Source of the DNA: Cucumis sativus
Taxonomy: Eukaryota; Streptophyta; Magnoliopsida; Cucurbitales; Cucurbitaceae
Direction: 5' to 3'
Assembly (NCBI RefSeq): GCF_000004075.3
Contig: NC_026657.2
Coordinates: 39,604,732 to 39,668,731 of the forward strand
Length of the DNA: 64,000 nucleotides
The translations under genes were made by a program, and so were the position numbers. Position 1 is the first letter of the stretch. Each line of letters opens with the position of its first letter. Under the pieces are notes generated by a model that saw only the letters and a program-made list of their open reading frames with translations, was not told the DNA's origin and did no database searches. Positions 36,335-49,440 of the stretch are shown here, piece after piece.

Positions 36335-38608
36335 CTTCTTTCCACCTCCATCAAATTTGATTTCCTTTCAAGTTTTTTCCTGACAATTAGAGTAAAAGAA
36401 GAAAGAAAGAAAGAAAGAAAAAAAAAGAGAGAGAGAAAAAATGTTTTTGAATTTGGTGGCTAATTATAATTTCAAAATTCTGATCTAGAGTTACTTTACC
36501 TTGAGTTAAATTTTTAGATTCAAATTTCTAACAACTTAAATTTTGAATTTAGCACACTGATAATTACTTTTCTTAAAGTTGTCTTTGCTTCTTTCCATTC
36601 TCCTTTTTCTCTTTTTTCCTCGTCTTCTTCCCTTTATTATATATTAACATTAACTCCCAGCGTTTGACAACCGACGTAACTCACTCATCGGTTTATAACC
36701 TCCATCATTCATTTCTAATTACTCACTCATATAATAATTACCCAGATGGGATGAAAAGGAAATTGAAGAGAAGGGGGTGGTTTATAGAATTGTGTGAAAT
36801 GTGTTGGGGGGAATTGAAAAGAAGAGAGAAGAGAGGGAGAAAAAAAGAAAAGGTAATGTCTTGAAGTTGGCAAAAGTACAGATAAGAGGGAAATTTATTA
36901 CAGCAGTGGATTTTTTTGAAAAAAGAAAAAAGAAAGTGAGAAACAAAAATGGCAGTAAAATCTCAGCTGATCCAATGGAGATTGAAATAGAGAATGTTGA
37001 GAGGAAAAAGAAAATCAGAGGTAATACAGGATTGTACAATATGCACTGTACTTTTAAAGAAAGAGAGAGTTAATTTTTTTTTTTTTATATTGATGAAAGA
37101 AAGAAAGAAGTTAAGAGTGTAGGGACAATTATGGTAATTAGTGTTGCCACTGCCAGAAGGGTAAGAAGCAAACAGAATATATTGGTTTATAAATTATTTT
37201 GTATCAATCATGGGATAATTGGTAATAATTGATTACTGATTTCAGATTCACTTTTTTAAAATAATAATAATAATAATAATAATCAGTATACAATAATACT
37301 AAGTTCAAAAGTCCAAAACCTTAGGATTAATCTTTTGGGTGGTCACAGTCACATCACATGCCTCTCTTTCTGCACAAAAATACTTTTATAATAATTATTA
37401 CTATATTGATTATGAAAAAGAAATATAATCTGACTGCAAAAGTTAAACTTAGAATTCAAAACTTAACCTCTCGTCATTAATAATCTAAGATAATCAAAAA
37501 GGAGAGAAAGTGGGAGAGCATTAACATGGTTTAATGAATATGATTAATACTGAAACGAGGAGGGAGCTGTATAAAGCAGAAAATTAGTTTAAATAATCAT
37601 GATAATCATAATAAATAAAGCTGCATCCTGAAATCCAGACATTAAAAACAGAGCAAGATCAAGATCAAGCAAGTGGGAATCTGAACATTTTCAAATTAAA
37701 TGAGATTCATTTTCAAGATGTCTCTTCTTCCCCAACTCTTTTCTTTTCTGACAATCGGTTGTCTTTCCAGAAATATAAACCCTAAAGTTCCTCCTTAATT
37801 CCTGTCTTCTATTTCTGTACAAAGCAAAATAAAAGGCAGAGCCAAGGCAAAAATTGAAGGTTCCTAAAAGGGCTTTCTTTCATTAAATTGTGGTAAAGAA
37901 TTGGATTTAGGAATTCACAATTGGAAGCAATCAAAGTGAGGATATGGAACGGGTGGGCACATGAACGTGTAATGGTATTATGTGGACATGGTAGCGACAT
38001 GGTCAAAGAAAGTTGATGAGATATGGGGGAACAATCCAACGACACCGTTTCCACTTCCCATTCACAATCTCACGTGCTAAAGATACTTCAATACATATAT
38101 TTAACTACTTTATTATATACATATAATATGGTCATATTCGCACATTCAACTAAAGATACCTAATACCTACGTGCGCACTACTAATTTATCATATAAGACT
38201 TTCTTTAGCAACCTGCAAAGGGGCTTAGATTAGAAGAAAATTCAAACTAAAGGCTTGCCAAAAATCAAAGAGAAGTGCTGAAGAAAGGAATAAAACGAAG
38301 AAGTTTGTAGTTTCCCGTTGCTTGGAAGCAGTGTAATGATGATAACAGTGACAGCAATGAGTCTAATTCACTGGGGAGCAATATTGTGTTTGGAAATATT
38401 AAATCAGATAACAAAGTTTATGAGAACATGAGTAATGAATTTGGGGAAGGGGAACACGTTCTGGACTGGGTTTGTCTCATCAGTTATAATCTCAAACTAA
38501 ACAAAAAAGATAGAGATCGGGGAATCTCGATTAACAGAGTATTTGATTCGCCGTCGTCCTTTCGTGTATCCCACACATCAATCAGAGCATGCTCTTAAAT
38601 TCCATCCC
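36335..38608. other. Intergenic DNA between GATA and NFD6-like genes
   Basis: The first few hundred bases are probably the GATA 3'-UTR and include GAAA-type repeats near 36395. An AAT-type microsatellite lies at about 37260-37282. The purine-rich ORFs at 36664-37073 show no family motif. The last part probably contains the 3'-UTR of the long NFD6-like isoform. Confidence 0.5.
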
Positions 38609-40498
38609 TTATCGCGGCACACAGAGACCCAATTCTGAAACACAGTGAAAAATTAGAATTACTTTAGTATTCACTTCAGGTGGAGGAGAAGCTAATTCAA
38701 CGTTCAAACAAATGCTACCCTCTAAAGTGCTGATGGAAAATCAACTAAACCGAGGGCTACGGCAATAGACAAAAGTAAAAAAGCATCTAAAAGGGAAGGC
38801 CAAACATATGGCAGAAAATATTTCGATCATTAGATTCAAGAGATGAAGCATCCATCCGTCCTAAATAACATCATTAGTCATCCTTTTAATTTTACCAATC
38901 CCTCTCTTATAGTTATCAATCAAAAAGATGCTAAACCTACCATGTTTAAAGTTGAATTAAAACCTCCTCAGAACAGATGGAGTTACAGAATAATTCCTCA
39001 GAACAGATGGGAGTTACAGAATAATTCTACACACACACACACACAACAACAGCAAAATGTGAAATGCATGAATATAGTTGTTCTCTATTTTCCGAAAAGC
39101 TTGTCTATTACCCTAACCATAAGAGCTACTACATTATCTCAAAATCTAATTAAATACATTAGATTCAGGAACCAGAATTATATTTGGTGTAATTCAAAAG
39201 TGACACATGTAATAGCAATGGAGTTTAAATATTTTGACAACCACTTGGGAAACTTTGAGAAAAATTGTAAACATAAAATTAGTTTCAGTCACAATAACTA
39301 TTACTATTGAAACATATTGGATTGACACAAGAGACTTCTTCTCCGTACGGGAATTAGTTAGAACTTCAACTACTGAACTATGAAGAATGTAGCTCTAGTA
39401 GAAAAATCCAGAATGATTTCTATGAATCTATGATTAAATTCCCACATGTTACGCCCATGCTTTAAAAAAACAGGACCCATATTACTAACTTCACTTCTAG
39501 TTTGTTAAAAAAAAACTAGCAATTACATCAGTCTTTAATCGTAGAATTGTTAATTAGCATAACTCAACTTCATACAGCTCACAAAATGTCACTCTCTCGA
39601 TCTCGCCAGTGTAAAAATTAGGATTTTTAAGGGTAGATTGACAATTGGCAGCGCTACACGAATTTATAAAATGTACATAACATAACCAAAAGTTGTATGA
39701 ACAAACCATCCATTGAAAATTATTTTCCTACAATAATCGAGGACTGCAAGCAAAATAAAAAGTAGAATTCTTAGAATGTGACAATTATTTGCCAACTTGA
39801 CCAGGAAGTATCTATTTTTATCAGTAATATGTCGACTCAATTACAATTTTAGTTACTGTTTTTTATTCAGTTAGTTAACTTGAAACCCAAATTAAACCTA
39901 AGAAACAACCGGACATCAGACTTCTAAGCAGAAGAAAATAAAGAGCAGACACTGATACTGAAAGAGCCCAAACAGTAAACGAAAGGAACAAGCATAAAAT
40001 TAAAGTGATATTAGACAATGTACTTAGGCAGAATCATAACTTCCATATAAACAACCTATCCACAATAGAAAGTCCAATCATATACGAGAGTAAAAAAAGT
40101 TGCTTACAGATAATAAATTATAAAGAATGGAGAAATCAAACTCCTGGGTTGGCACTGCAGAGCATACCCTGTGACAATGATCTCGAGGACAATGAATCGA
40201 TACCAAGACAGGAGGTTAGTCGAGCCGAAGAGACTGCGGAATGAAGAGGAAGCAGAGATTGAAGAGAACCCAACTGGGGAAACGACCTGAAGAATAAAAA
40301 GCTCTCTGTTAGCAATCTAAGAAATGTAAATTAGAAAGAAGAAAAAAAAATGTTCAATAGTGTTGCGTACCTGGAAAGTGCAGGTGAAGAACAGAGGGTG
40401 AAGGAAGCGGCGGGTCTGGGTTTAATGGAGGGTTTGGTAATGGTGGATTTAATGAGGGAAATGGATGGAGTTGCCAGAGATCGAAAGCGGGAAGCCAT
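38609..40498 (-). CDS. NFD6-like organellar small protein, two possible C-termini
   Basis: Exon 1 is 40498-40371. Exon 2 begins at 40286 after an 84-bp intron. If exon 2 runs on, it stops at 40136 and gives 92 residues ending GMLCSANPGV. If an internal donor after 40168 is used, a 1,533-bp intron joins exon 3 (38634-38609) and gives 90 residues ending ELGLCVPR. Both endings resemble ones I recall for NUCLEAR FUSION DEFECTIVE 6-like proteins, so alternative splicing is likely. The basic, Ser-rich N-terminus (MASRFRSLATPSISLIKST) looks like a mitochondrial or chloroplast targeting peptide. The conserved core SLQSLLPLHSAVSSARLTSCL identifies the family. NFD6 was named for a polar-nuclear fusion defect in Arabidopsis; its biochemical function is unknown. 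Confidence 0.85.
38965..39026. repeat. 31-bp tandem duplication in the NFD6-like intron
   Basis: Two adjacent copies of a unit beginning 'cctcagaacagatgg' and containing 'agttacagaataatt'; the second has one extra G. An AC microsatellite follows at about 39028-39043. Confidence 0.9.
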
Positions 40499-41574
40499 TG
40501 GAAATGATAAGAGAAAAAGTATTGAGAATTAGGGTTTATGAGATACCGTATTGCGAAGTTTGGCAAATTCGTTTTTCTTTATCTTCCCCTTGCTTTCTTA
40601 ACAATTACCCATTCACAAATCACCATTCATTACTTATTTGTTATTTTTCCCAACATAAATTACTAATATATACTTTTTATTTATTTACCTCTTTTCTTTC
40701 CCTCCATTTTTTCAAATGAAAAACAAATCTAATGTTAAAGTATTTATTTTTTTGGCTTGACCCTTGAGATAGGTAATGACTAAGCTCGACTCAACCATTT
40801 TGAAATTCCACGAGTAGAATGTCACCCGTGAACTTTAAGCCTTGTTTGGAACAACTCATCGTAATATCAACAATAGTCAAAATAATAAGAATGGTAAAAG
40901 AAAGAAAAGTTGATCAAACAAATTAATGGATAAACATAACTATCAACCTAGCTTAACTCAAATGTTTCTATTTATTTGTTTCTCTTTCAAGTTATAAAGC
41001 ATTTAATTATATATATCACAAATGTTTCTTATGTATATATGGCTTAAAAACTTAAATTCTATCCTTTGTATTGCTGATTTAAGTGAAATTATTGAGCTGA
41101 AGAAGGCTTTTTTTTCCTTTCCTTTTTGAGGTGAAATCCTTTTCATTTCTAAAAAGTAGTAAAAACTAATATTAGTCATCTAATAACAGTAACAAAGTAT
41201 TAGTCTGCTTAATAAATGATCAATTACCAACAAAACTAAACTACAACAGTCAAAGCTCATGCAAGCGTTTTGAAAAATTGGTACACTAGTAACTAAAAAC
41301 ATTAGGTTACATCCTGAACATGTCAGCTCAAATGTGACTCCTACTTCCCCAAACTACTAGCAGCTAACAGCAATCTATACCTAAACAAATGTTTCAGGCG
41401 TAACTATAGCAACCTACACCGTTTCTTCCTTAACCAGCAGCTACAACTTGTTCACCATGTGCATGAACCCGTCTCAAGAAGATGAATGCTGGCGGATAAA
41501 TTTGTTGATTCATTGTGTACGTTTTGAATACATTAAACCAAGTGTGTGTGGTTGCATGAGCAATTCCAATCTGA
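40499..41574. other. Intergenic: NFD6-like promoter and PTH2 3' flank
   Basis: Two genes on the same strand are separated by about 1.1 kb. No further gene is seen. A 27-codon ORF on the minus strand around 41425-41508 has no recognisable motif and lies in the PTH2 3' flank. Confidence 0.5.
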
Positions 41575-44340
41575 CTAGAGTAAGCGTAGTTTTCCACTTA
41601 CTGCATCAATGGCTTCCTTTGGCCCTATTTAAATTAGACAGGGAACATGTATATTGTTAAGAATATGAATTATTAGTTAAATATTGATAATTCATTTTAC
41701 TGGGTCTTGTGCTATTGAGAAATGTTAAGAACATGAATTTATTGTTAAACTTATCACAACTCAAAGCAAACCAACGTGGATTAAGTGTTGTACATTAACA
41801 AAAGAAAGACAACCGAAGAAAATCAACCAGGCAACCGTGGAATTCTATCATAGGGTAAAGAAGCATTACCAGGTCCAATGGCAAGAACAGTCTTTGATCC
41901 AGCCGAAACCTGCACATCATTGAACTGATTTCAGGATGCCAGTTGCCAAGTTCCGGAGAACTAAATGTACTTGGTGAAATGTTTACAAACATGTTTCTTG
42001 AGGTATCAATTTGGCACTTTGAAGTTCATCAAAATGATTATTGCATACAAATTTGGGCTTGGAAAAATTCGATTCTTCAAAGAGCCAAGTGAACCTTTCC
42101 ATCAACTACATAACCGAGGGTTTTGCAGCCACTCTATTAAATGCTGAACCACTAAGAGTTATTTTTTTCGCTTAGGAGATTAAATAAAATTAACTTTCTG
42201 ATGCCTAACAATCATAAAACAATGTAATGCCAACGTATGTCAGCATAACATGTGTAGAATCGTTTGACTATGCCAAAATATAGACATTAATAAAACATGT
42301 CAAGCATTGTTGCACCCAGTTACCCCACCATTACTCATGCATTAATCAAAATGCTTGTAAATTCATCCAAGCAAACAAGTGGAGAACAAAGTTTGTACCT
42401 GTGTGCGTCCAGCATCAGCAACAACAAAAGTAGGAAGGCCAATATTCTCAGCTGAATCCTTCAGTTTATTCCTGATTTGAGAAAAGAAGTAAATTTAGCA
42501 ACAAAAAAAAAAAGTGTAACTTTATTAAACAACCCTTCCCCCGGGCTCTCATTCCTCCTACCAGTCCTCAACACACAGACCTATGAAGTCATTCCAAAAA
42601 CCGTAAGGTTTTGGTTTCATGTGTTTATTACTTGATTACATTTTTGGAGAAAGGAATCACCTGCTTACATTTCGTGTTGATTCTTGCATGTTACGACTAT
42701 TTTCGGCTGCCCACATAGTTCCCACTGTCTCAAAAGGTTTCGGTGGCTGCACTAGATATTAGAAATGGGCATAGATCCAGAAAAGAGAAAAGGATGAAGA
42801 ATTAGCTGCATATATGGTTTGGTCAAAGCAGATATTCATAAATAGTATAGTATAAAGAATACCTTTGCATTAGTTCTGCATACAAGCCAGTAGCGGCGTC
42901 TTCACAATTTGACAGAAAAACATGCAAAAATATTTAGCTTGAATGGCAGGAAGACGTGAAGTGAGAAACCAACCAATGTAATTAGAAACAAAAATCAAAT
43001 GCGCAAGTAACAAGTAATGAATTCAGCATCTTAAATCTTACGAGCACATTGAGATGCAATTTTTCCAGAACCCATCTTCAGATCTTGCCTAACGACAAGG
43101 ACCTTCAATTGAAAAGTAAGAATGTCAGATGATTCTTCACAGCAAGACGCATTGTACAAGTTACATGACACAAGGACTTGGTGTGATTGGCAATTTGTCA
43201 GTGTAGTTCCGTTTCTATGCTTAGGGAAGGAAATCTACATAAGCCATACTACAACATTTCAAGAATTTTGGAGCTACACAAATATACTACACATAACCAA
43301 GTTTGCAAAGTAAATGTTAGATCGTCTTAAATTTATTATTTGGCGCTTCAAACGACCAAGTAGGAGGGCTCACTGGGAATGCCCTCGAAATCTAAGTTAC
43401 TTACGTATTTGTCCTATATAAGTTATTTAGGATTTTGGCTCTTTCTTTGTCACACTGTTAATGAATCTTTGTGTTGATTCTCTGCTACGTTTTTTTCTTA
43501 TCTTGATTTCATAACAGTAAAGATAACTTGTCTAACTGCTAAATCATATTTCACCCGGCCCTTTTGATCCTCAGACTAATTGATTCCCCTTTCAGGTTCT
43601 GTCCTGACAGACTACAGAGATACTTGATGGCAACAGCAAAGACGGGGTAAGCACGAAACCTAAAACTCTGCTTAACGATTAGGCAAATCGGCACGTTGGC
43701 TTGAAAGTTGAAAGCTAATTTTGTTCGCAATATAGTTATACAACTACCTAAAATAGGCCCTAAACTATTCTATCTTTCAAGCAATTCACGCCTCAAAATT
43801 GAGCCATAGAAAACCATATTCAATGACATTAAGCAGGAAACCTCGTACCCTTTCATCGTAGACAGTTGAGGCTAAACTAAAAACTTCATGTTTCGTTCTT
43901 TCATTTCATTCTAATTTAGTGATCATAATCCATTACAAACATGTAAAGAAATCATCTCCAACTCGACAGAAATCGAGAAATTCTAGTAAAGTCGAACGCT
44001 AACCAATTTGAGCTCTTGATCACCGTTATTTGAGGCTGGAGAAAGCTGTTGGTACTTAGACGGCAGAAAATAGCCCTTCTTAGCATTACCTTTACTGGGT
44101 TTTGATAAATCCAAAAACAACCCAAGAATGAAACCAATTACGAGGCCAGGAATGAAGTTCTCGGGTTTGAAACTCACCGACAGCCATTCCTTTTCTGGCT
44201 TCACTTGCTGCTTCTAACAATACAGAAAGAGAAAACGAGAAAAATTAATTCAAACATCAACAAGAGGGGGTAAAGAGGGAAGAAGGAATGCAACCCATGA
44301 AATTGAATACCTTTCTGGAAGACTTAGAAGCACCCAACAT
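41575..44340 (-). CDS. Peptidyl-tRNA hydrolase 2 (PTH2 family), membrane-anchored
   Basis: Eight exons, all in phase, give 192 residues: 44340-44311, 44213-44004, 43102-43042, 42899-42863, 42746-42669, 42471-42399, 41909-41870, 41624-41575. The N-terminus (MLGASKSSRK) is followed by a hydrophobic helix at about 30-46 (FIPGLVIGFILGLFLDL), then the PTH2 domain: VLVVRQDLKMGSGKIASQCAH, LLRQWELCGQPKIVVTCKNQ, GLPTFVVADAGRTQVSAGS and the C-terminal SGKLRLL. The family's catalytic set is present (H101, D158, T162). The enzyme frees tRNA from stalled peptidyl-tRNA; the N-terminal helix suggests an organelle outer-membrane or ER location, as for animal Bit1, but this is inferred. Exon 8 was found from the donor after GPG; reading through it instead gives an unrelated tail stopping within 90 bases. 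Confidence 0.92.
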
Positions 44341-44537
44341 GAGCCTTCTTAGAAAAACAGAGAGAGCGGAAGAATTAGAGTTATGGGTAAAGCGCGGTTG
44401 TTCTGTTTCAATACCAATATCTTATCTTGTGGGTGTTCTTGCTTCGAATGGGAAAATGGGAGTTTCAATCCATTTCAATCGAGGGGGCAAGTGGTGAATT
44501 GGGCGTCCAATTATCAAAGGGCAAGCCCAGCGAGTTC

Positions 44538-44573
44538 GAAGAAGAAGAAGAAGAAGAAGAAGAAGAAGAAGAA
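44538..44573. repeat. GAA microsatellite upstream of PTH2
   Basis: Twelve GAA units about 200 bases upstream of the PTH2 ATG (CTT on the coding strand). A 'tttgggccat' site II-like word lies 60 bases further upstream. Confidence 0.95.
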
Positions 44574-44764
44574 TGATTAACAAAGGCCATTTGCATATTG
44601 AAGGTCCAATACTGGTGGTTCGCTGTTTGGGCCATATATATTACCGATAGCAACAATTATATATCAATCATATGTAATTTATATTGATAGAAGTTATGTT
44701 CATATACAATATGCTTCAAAGATTGAACATAGTCACGTTTGGACGAACAAAAATTAAGTGGGTA

Positions 44765-44905
44765 GATCCAATATTTTATAAGATTTACAAATATAACAAA
44801 ATTCATCGATAACATATTTATTAGTGATATGGTCTCGTTAATTGACTCCAAAAAGTAGATCTAAATTTTGCTATATTAGCAAATTTTGTTGTATTATTCT
44901 ATAAC
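44765..44905. repeat. Copy of dispersed AT-rich repeat
   Basis: 'tttacaaatataacaaaatt', 'attagtgatatggtctc' and 'aattttgctatattagcaaa' match the family phrases. The two ends read in opposite orientation, suggesting a fold-back element. Confidence 0.6.
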
Positions 44906-45539
44906 TATAAATACTTTGGACTCGATTAGTATATTTACACTGAGTTTTTTTAATTATGTATAACAAATAAAGTGGTGTGGATGAAACTTATGTTCTTAGA
45001 TTACAATATAAATTGACGAAATACATTTAATATACGCATAGGCAAAACGTCTTTTACCTTATAATTCAAAGTTCATTCACACAATACATTCAAGTTTATA
45101 AGTTGTAACTAACAATAAACTTGTCTAGTAGTGAAGATGAACGATGAGTGTTGCTGAATGATGGCGGGAAGACATAAGGATGATATCATAAAGGAGATTT
45201 TGGAAGTTTATGTATATCTTTTGTTTTTAAGAATTTAAATCTAGTTTCTATTTGGTAATGGTGTTTTAATATATTCCATATTTAGTTCTTAAATTTTGAA
45301 TTTGGTTTCAATTTAGTATTTACATTTGAAAATATTTAAATTCCACACTTGACATAGATCGAGTTTTACCTCAAATTCATCTCCAGGTTTCGAAACTTAC
45401 ATTTTTAATCTCGTTTTTTTCAATTAATACCCGTTTTCATATATCGACATTTTTACCTCGATTTTAAACTATTATGAAGTGAAATTCTAAATTAAATTTT
45501 GATAGTAGTAAAAAAAATGTAAAAATTAATTAACCACAT

Positions 45540-45650
45540 TTATTTTAAAAAAATTATTGTAGATATAAAATTATTGAAAATAATTACAAAATATAACAAA
45601 ATTTCATCTTCTATCACTCAAATATAACAAAATATTTTTCACATCTACAT
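45540..45650. repeat. Copy of dispersed AT-rich repeat
   Basis: 'attacaaaatataacaaaat' occurs with a second 'caaatataacaaaatattt'. Confidence 0.5.
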
Positions 45651-48619
45651 CTAAAAAAACACCTATCAAATATAAATTAACTGTAATGGAAAATGGAAAA
45701 TTTGAAACCATACAATCAAATCGAAACAAAAATCAAATAATAATAATAATAAATTGAAACTCGACGTAAAACTTTAATTTTCAAAACTTAAAAATTAAAG
45801 ATAAAAAAACTTATACAACAAATAAAAACTACATTGTCCGATAATATATTTTGGAGAAAAATAATTTCAATAAATAACAAAAAAAGAAAAATCCTGAATT
45901 TGCGAATAGTTTCAATTTATTTCCTATATTTAAAAGTATTATTCCAAATAACCATAAAAAATAACAAAATATATTTAAAATTAAAGTTTTTTGGTATAAT
46001 TTTATTTTATTTAAATTTTTGGAAAACCGTAAAGAAAAACAAAACTATATACATAAATAGACATACATGCATATACATATATATAGATGTGGACAAGAGA
46101 CATATTTTAGTGGCTCTTCAGTCTTCACTGATAATGTTGGGCCTTAAATGGGCCCCCAAAATTTGTTCAGCCTGAACCCCAAAATAATAATAATAAAAAA
46201 TAAAAATATCCATTTCTAGAAAACTTCTTTGTTTTGTTGTGGGCTATGCTATGCCCTATGAACTATTACTAACATTACAAGTCAAATCAACCCTTTCCCT
46301 CCCCATCTTTTTCCTCCATCATTCTCATTTTCCAATCTTGGATCTTTTCCCTCTTTATAAATACCTATTTCTAAAACATTACAAATATATATACATTTTC
46401 ATCAATACTTATCTATGAATTAAAATAATAAAATTAGTTAAAAGGATACAAATAGGATGATATATATTATAAATTAAAGTCATACATAAAATAAAATACT
46501 TCCAAACAGTCTAACTTATACATTGAAATACATATTCTTTAGATTATAAAATATCAAATTTGGTATTGTGGAGTGGGGTTAGTTAAAGATTGTGATATTA
46601 AATCTCTACCTATTGGAGAATCTTCATGACATGTGCGTATATACCAATGGATACTTTTAGGCCATAAGATATTGTATATGATGTGTATATTCCTCTATGG
46701 ATGCTATGTCTTTTTAATAACAAAAAAAACCTTTTATTAACTCTGATATTATGTCATGTCAATGATATATAATTAAATTTTTCTATATTTATAAATTAGT
46801 ATTTAATATTATTTAATGATCAAGGAGTCCGTCGTTTAATATGATATAATTTTTCTAGTAGATTATTCAATAAGAAACTACGATACACGATACTATCAAA
46901 ACTCACGTGGTTTAGAGTTCACATTACACTTTAAAATAATTTAAATGATCCTTTTATTAACTAAAAAGTACAAATTAAAATTTATGTAATAATAACTATG
47001 GGTACTCGAACGTTTTTTTTTTTTATTACAACAATTAGGGATAGGAGAATTCTAAGTCTCATACCTCTAAAATAGAAGCTCATATCAACTAGTACCATTG
47101 ATGAGCTAAATCGGTTTTGATATTATACACTAATTTTTGTTGGACAATTAATATCAATATTATATTTTTGTAATTTTCAAAGTAGTTTATTTGTGTCCAG
47201 TTAATTTGAAATACGTGCATCACTAAGAATGATTTGTTTGAAATTTGTGTTCACTATGAATTTAAAAAATCGTTAATTAAGAAATAATTTGTCCATCTTT
47301 GTAACATTTTGATATAAATTAACAAAAACATGTATCATAATGTTGAATTTCTTTATATTTAATTTAACCTAAACTCAACCCTATGTATACTCTTGGCAAA
47401 AAGTGGGTTTGGAATGCTCTCTCACAAAAGTTGTTGAGTTTATTAAATAAAAACACACAAACAAAAGGGAGGGAACGTAAGATTTTGAACGAGGTTCATA
47501 TATATATATACATCAATGACTTTTTGTTTTGCCCTTAAATGCAGTAGTCAAGTTGATCTTAAAATGACTCACCAATGATATGGCCAACTTGGGGTTAATA
47601 AATTAAATTATTATGTCCCCCACCTTCCTCGGAGCATATTGATATATTATATTACGTTTTTATATCGACGATACCTAAAATAAATCGAAGTTGGAAATGC
47701 TAAATCAAAACGTGAAGGATTTGTTTGGGGAGTTCAGGATTTAATTAGGGTTATTGAAAATTAAAAAGAGTGTGTAATCAAAGACGAAAAGAAAATCATA
47801 AAAGAGATAGTTAAGAAGGGTGTGACTTAGATTTAAAACTCTATGAATGAAATTAGTTTTATGTATTACGTGTGTTTGAATCAATCATAATAGTTGAATT
47901 AGTTGATTCAAAGGAATGTCCGTATATATAGAACAATTTCTAACCGTGCATTTAGTTGATTCAACATTTAAGTAAATCCTATTAGGGTAAAAGATTTACA
48001 TTAACCATTCTCAAACTTTTAATAGCAACATTGACGGAATCACTAAATTTCTAGAATTAGACCAACAAATGACAAAAATCAACTATTATCATATTTTAGA
48101 GACGATTGTGGCCGTTGGGTTGGAAAGAGAAAGGAGGGTGTGTTTTGAAAGGTAAAAATAGTGATATTTAATTTTGTAGGATGTGAAAATGAATGAGGAT
48201 AAGTGAAAGGACTAGAAGAGAAGAAGTATGATTGGACAATATTTTCAAAGGCATCACCGTCTAAATAATAGGAAGTGGAGCCCCCTTTTTGCAAATAATT
48301 GAGGGGTTCCCTTTTCTTCTTATTTTCCGTACTTTTTGAACATATATATATATGTAAATGTCTACATACATACACACACATATATATAGAATCATTATTT
48401 ATTTATGTGTGGTTGAACGTTGAAGAAGGGGATTTGTTGTTGCATGGCATCTCCATCACCATCTTAGGCCATGGCTACAACCACAGCCTACTACTTATCC
48501 CCTCTTCTTTTGTCTCAATCAACTTCTACTTCACATTCAATTTCATAATTGGCTACATCTATAAAAACAAAACAAAACAACCCATTTTTTACTTTTTAAA
48601 TTCAACAAATGCAATGCCT

Positions 48620-49150
48620 CGTGTGGGTAAAAATCACTGACCTCCATTACTCGTCACACAATCGTAGATGTTGTAATAAACTATTACAAGTATACCGTTG
48701 GTGACCTAGTTCGACGATAAATCACCTACGTCTGGGAGTAATTTGTTAATATTAAATAGTTTAAGCAGTTTAGTACTTATCTGTGATTCTCGACTACTAC
48801 AATGACTCATGTAGAGTTCAACTCATTTATATCATCTAGACTCCTCTTGATGTGAGACTCCCTCTTAAGCATACTTTAGGCTCCTCCTAGGTAGAAGATT
48901 AATTCCTTCATCTTCAACGTGTTTGGCCTCCCCTAAGATCAGTGTGGTAATTAATATTAGCTAGTGATGTTCACTTGAGTTTCGATAGGGTGTGTGAGAC
49001 TCCTTTCAATGTTTTTATATATATATTTTTATTCATGTTAGTGAGGTGCCTTTATTATCGATGAATCTTAGAATCACTCTAAGATAGAGAATTTCAAAAT
49101 TCTTTGTAAGTGAGTTTTAGATTCTTCCCTAAAATTGAGAACCCCTTCTC
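48620..49150. mobile_element. Possible LTR/retroelement remnant
   Basis: Unlike the surrounding DNA, this block is not AT-dominated. It carries 'ccgttggtgacctagttcga' and 'aaatcacctacgtctgg', followed by several 'gagactcc/aggctcctcc' words. It resembles non-coding parts of plant retroelements as I recall them. No protease, RT or integrase coding is seen and the ends are unclear. Confidence 0.35.
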
Positions 49151-49299
49151 TCTTACACTTTTTATATCATATATAGACCATTGGCTTGTTTTATGTCGAA
49201 TAGGTCAAACTAATTTCATATTTTTCTAAAAAACAAAATTCATGAATCTATTAAATCCCTAAATTCCAAAAACTTCAAATTTACATTGTATAAAACAAA

Positions 49300-49440
49300 T
49301 TATGTCTAAGATAGCAAAACTTAAAATATTTATAAAATATAACAAAATTTCACATTCATCCCTAATTGACTTTTATCAATATTTATCATTGTTAAAATTT
49401 AAAATTAGGTTATATTTTGATACTTTCATCCTTTTGTAAT
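49300..49440. repeat. Copy of dispersed AT-rich repeat
   Basis: 'aaaatatttataaaatataa' follows 'taagatagcaaaac', then 'gacttttatcaatatttatc' leads to an inverted 'ggttatattttg'. Confidence 0.6.

Noticed and set aside
36664..37073. Purine-rich ORFs after the GATA gene
   Set aside because: Lys/Arg/Glu-rich from GA-repeats, no motif or splice support.
41425..41508. 27-codon minus-strand ORF ending HGEQVVAAG
   Set aside because: First considered as the last PTH2 exon, but the true exon 8 (41624-41575) restores the SGKLRLL end in phase.
41787..41869. Short PTH2 tail read past GPG
   Set aside because: Reading through gives NASLPYDRIPRLPG and a stop. The donor GTAATG at the boundary and a matching exon 8 make this intron sequence; it could at most be a minor retained form.
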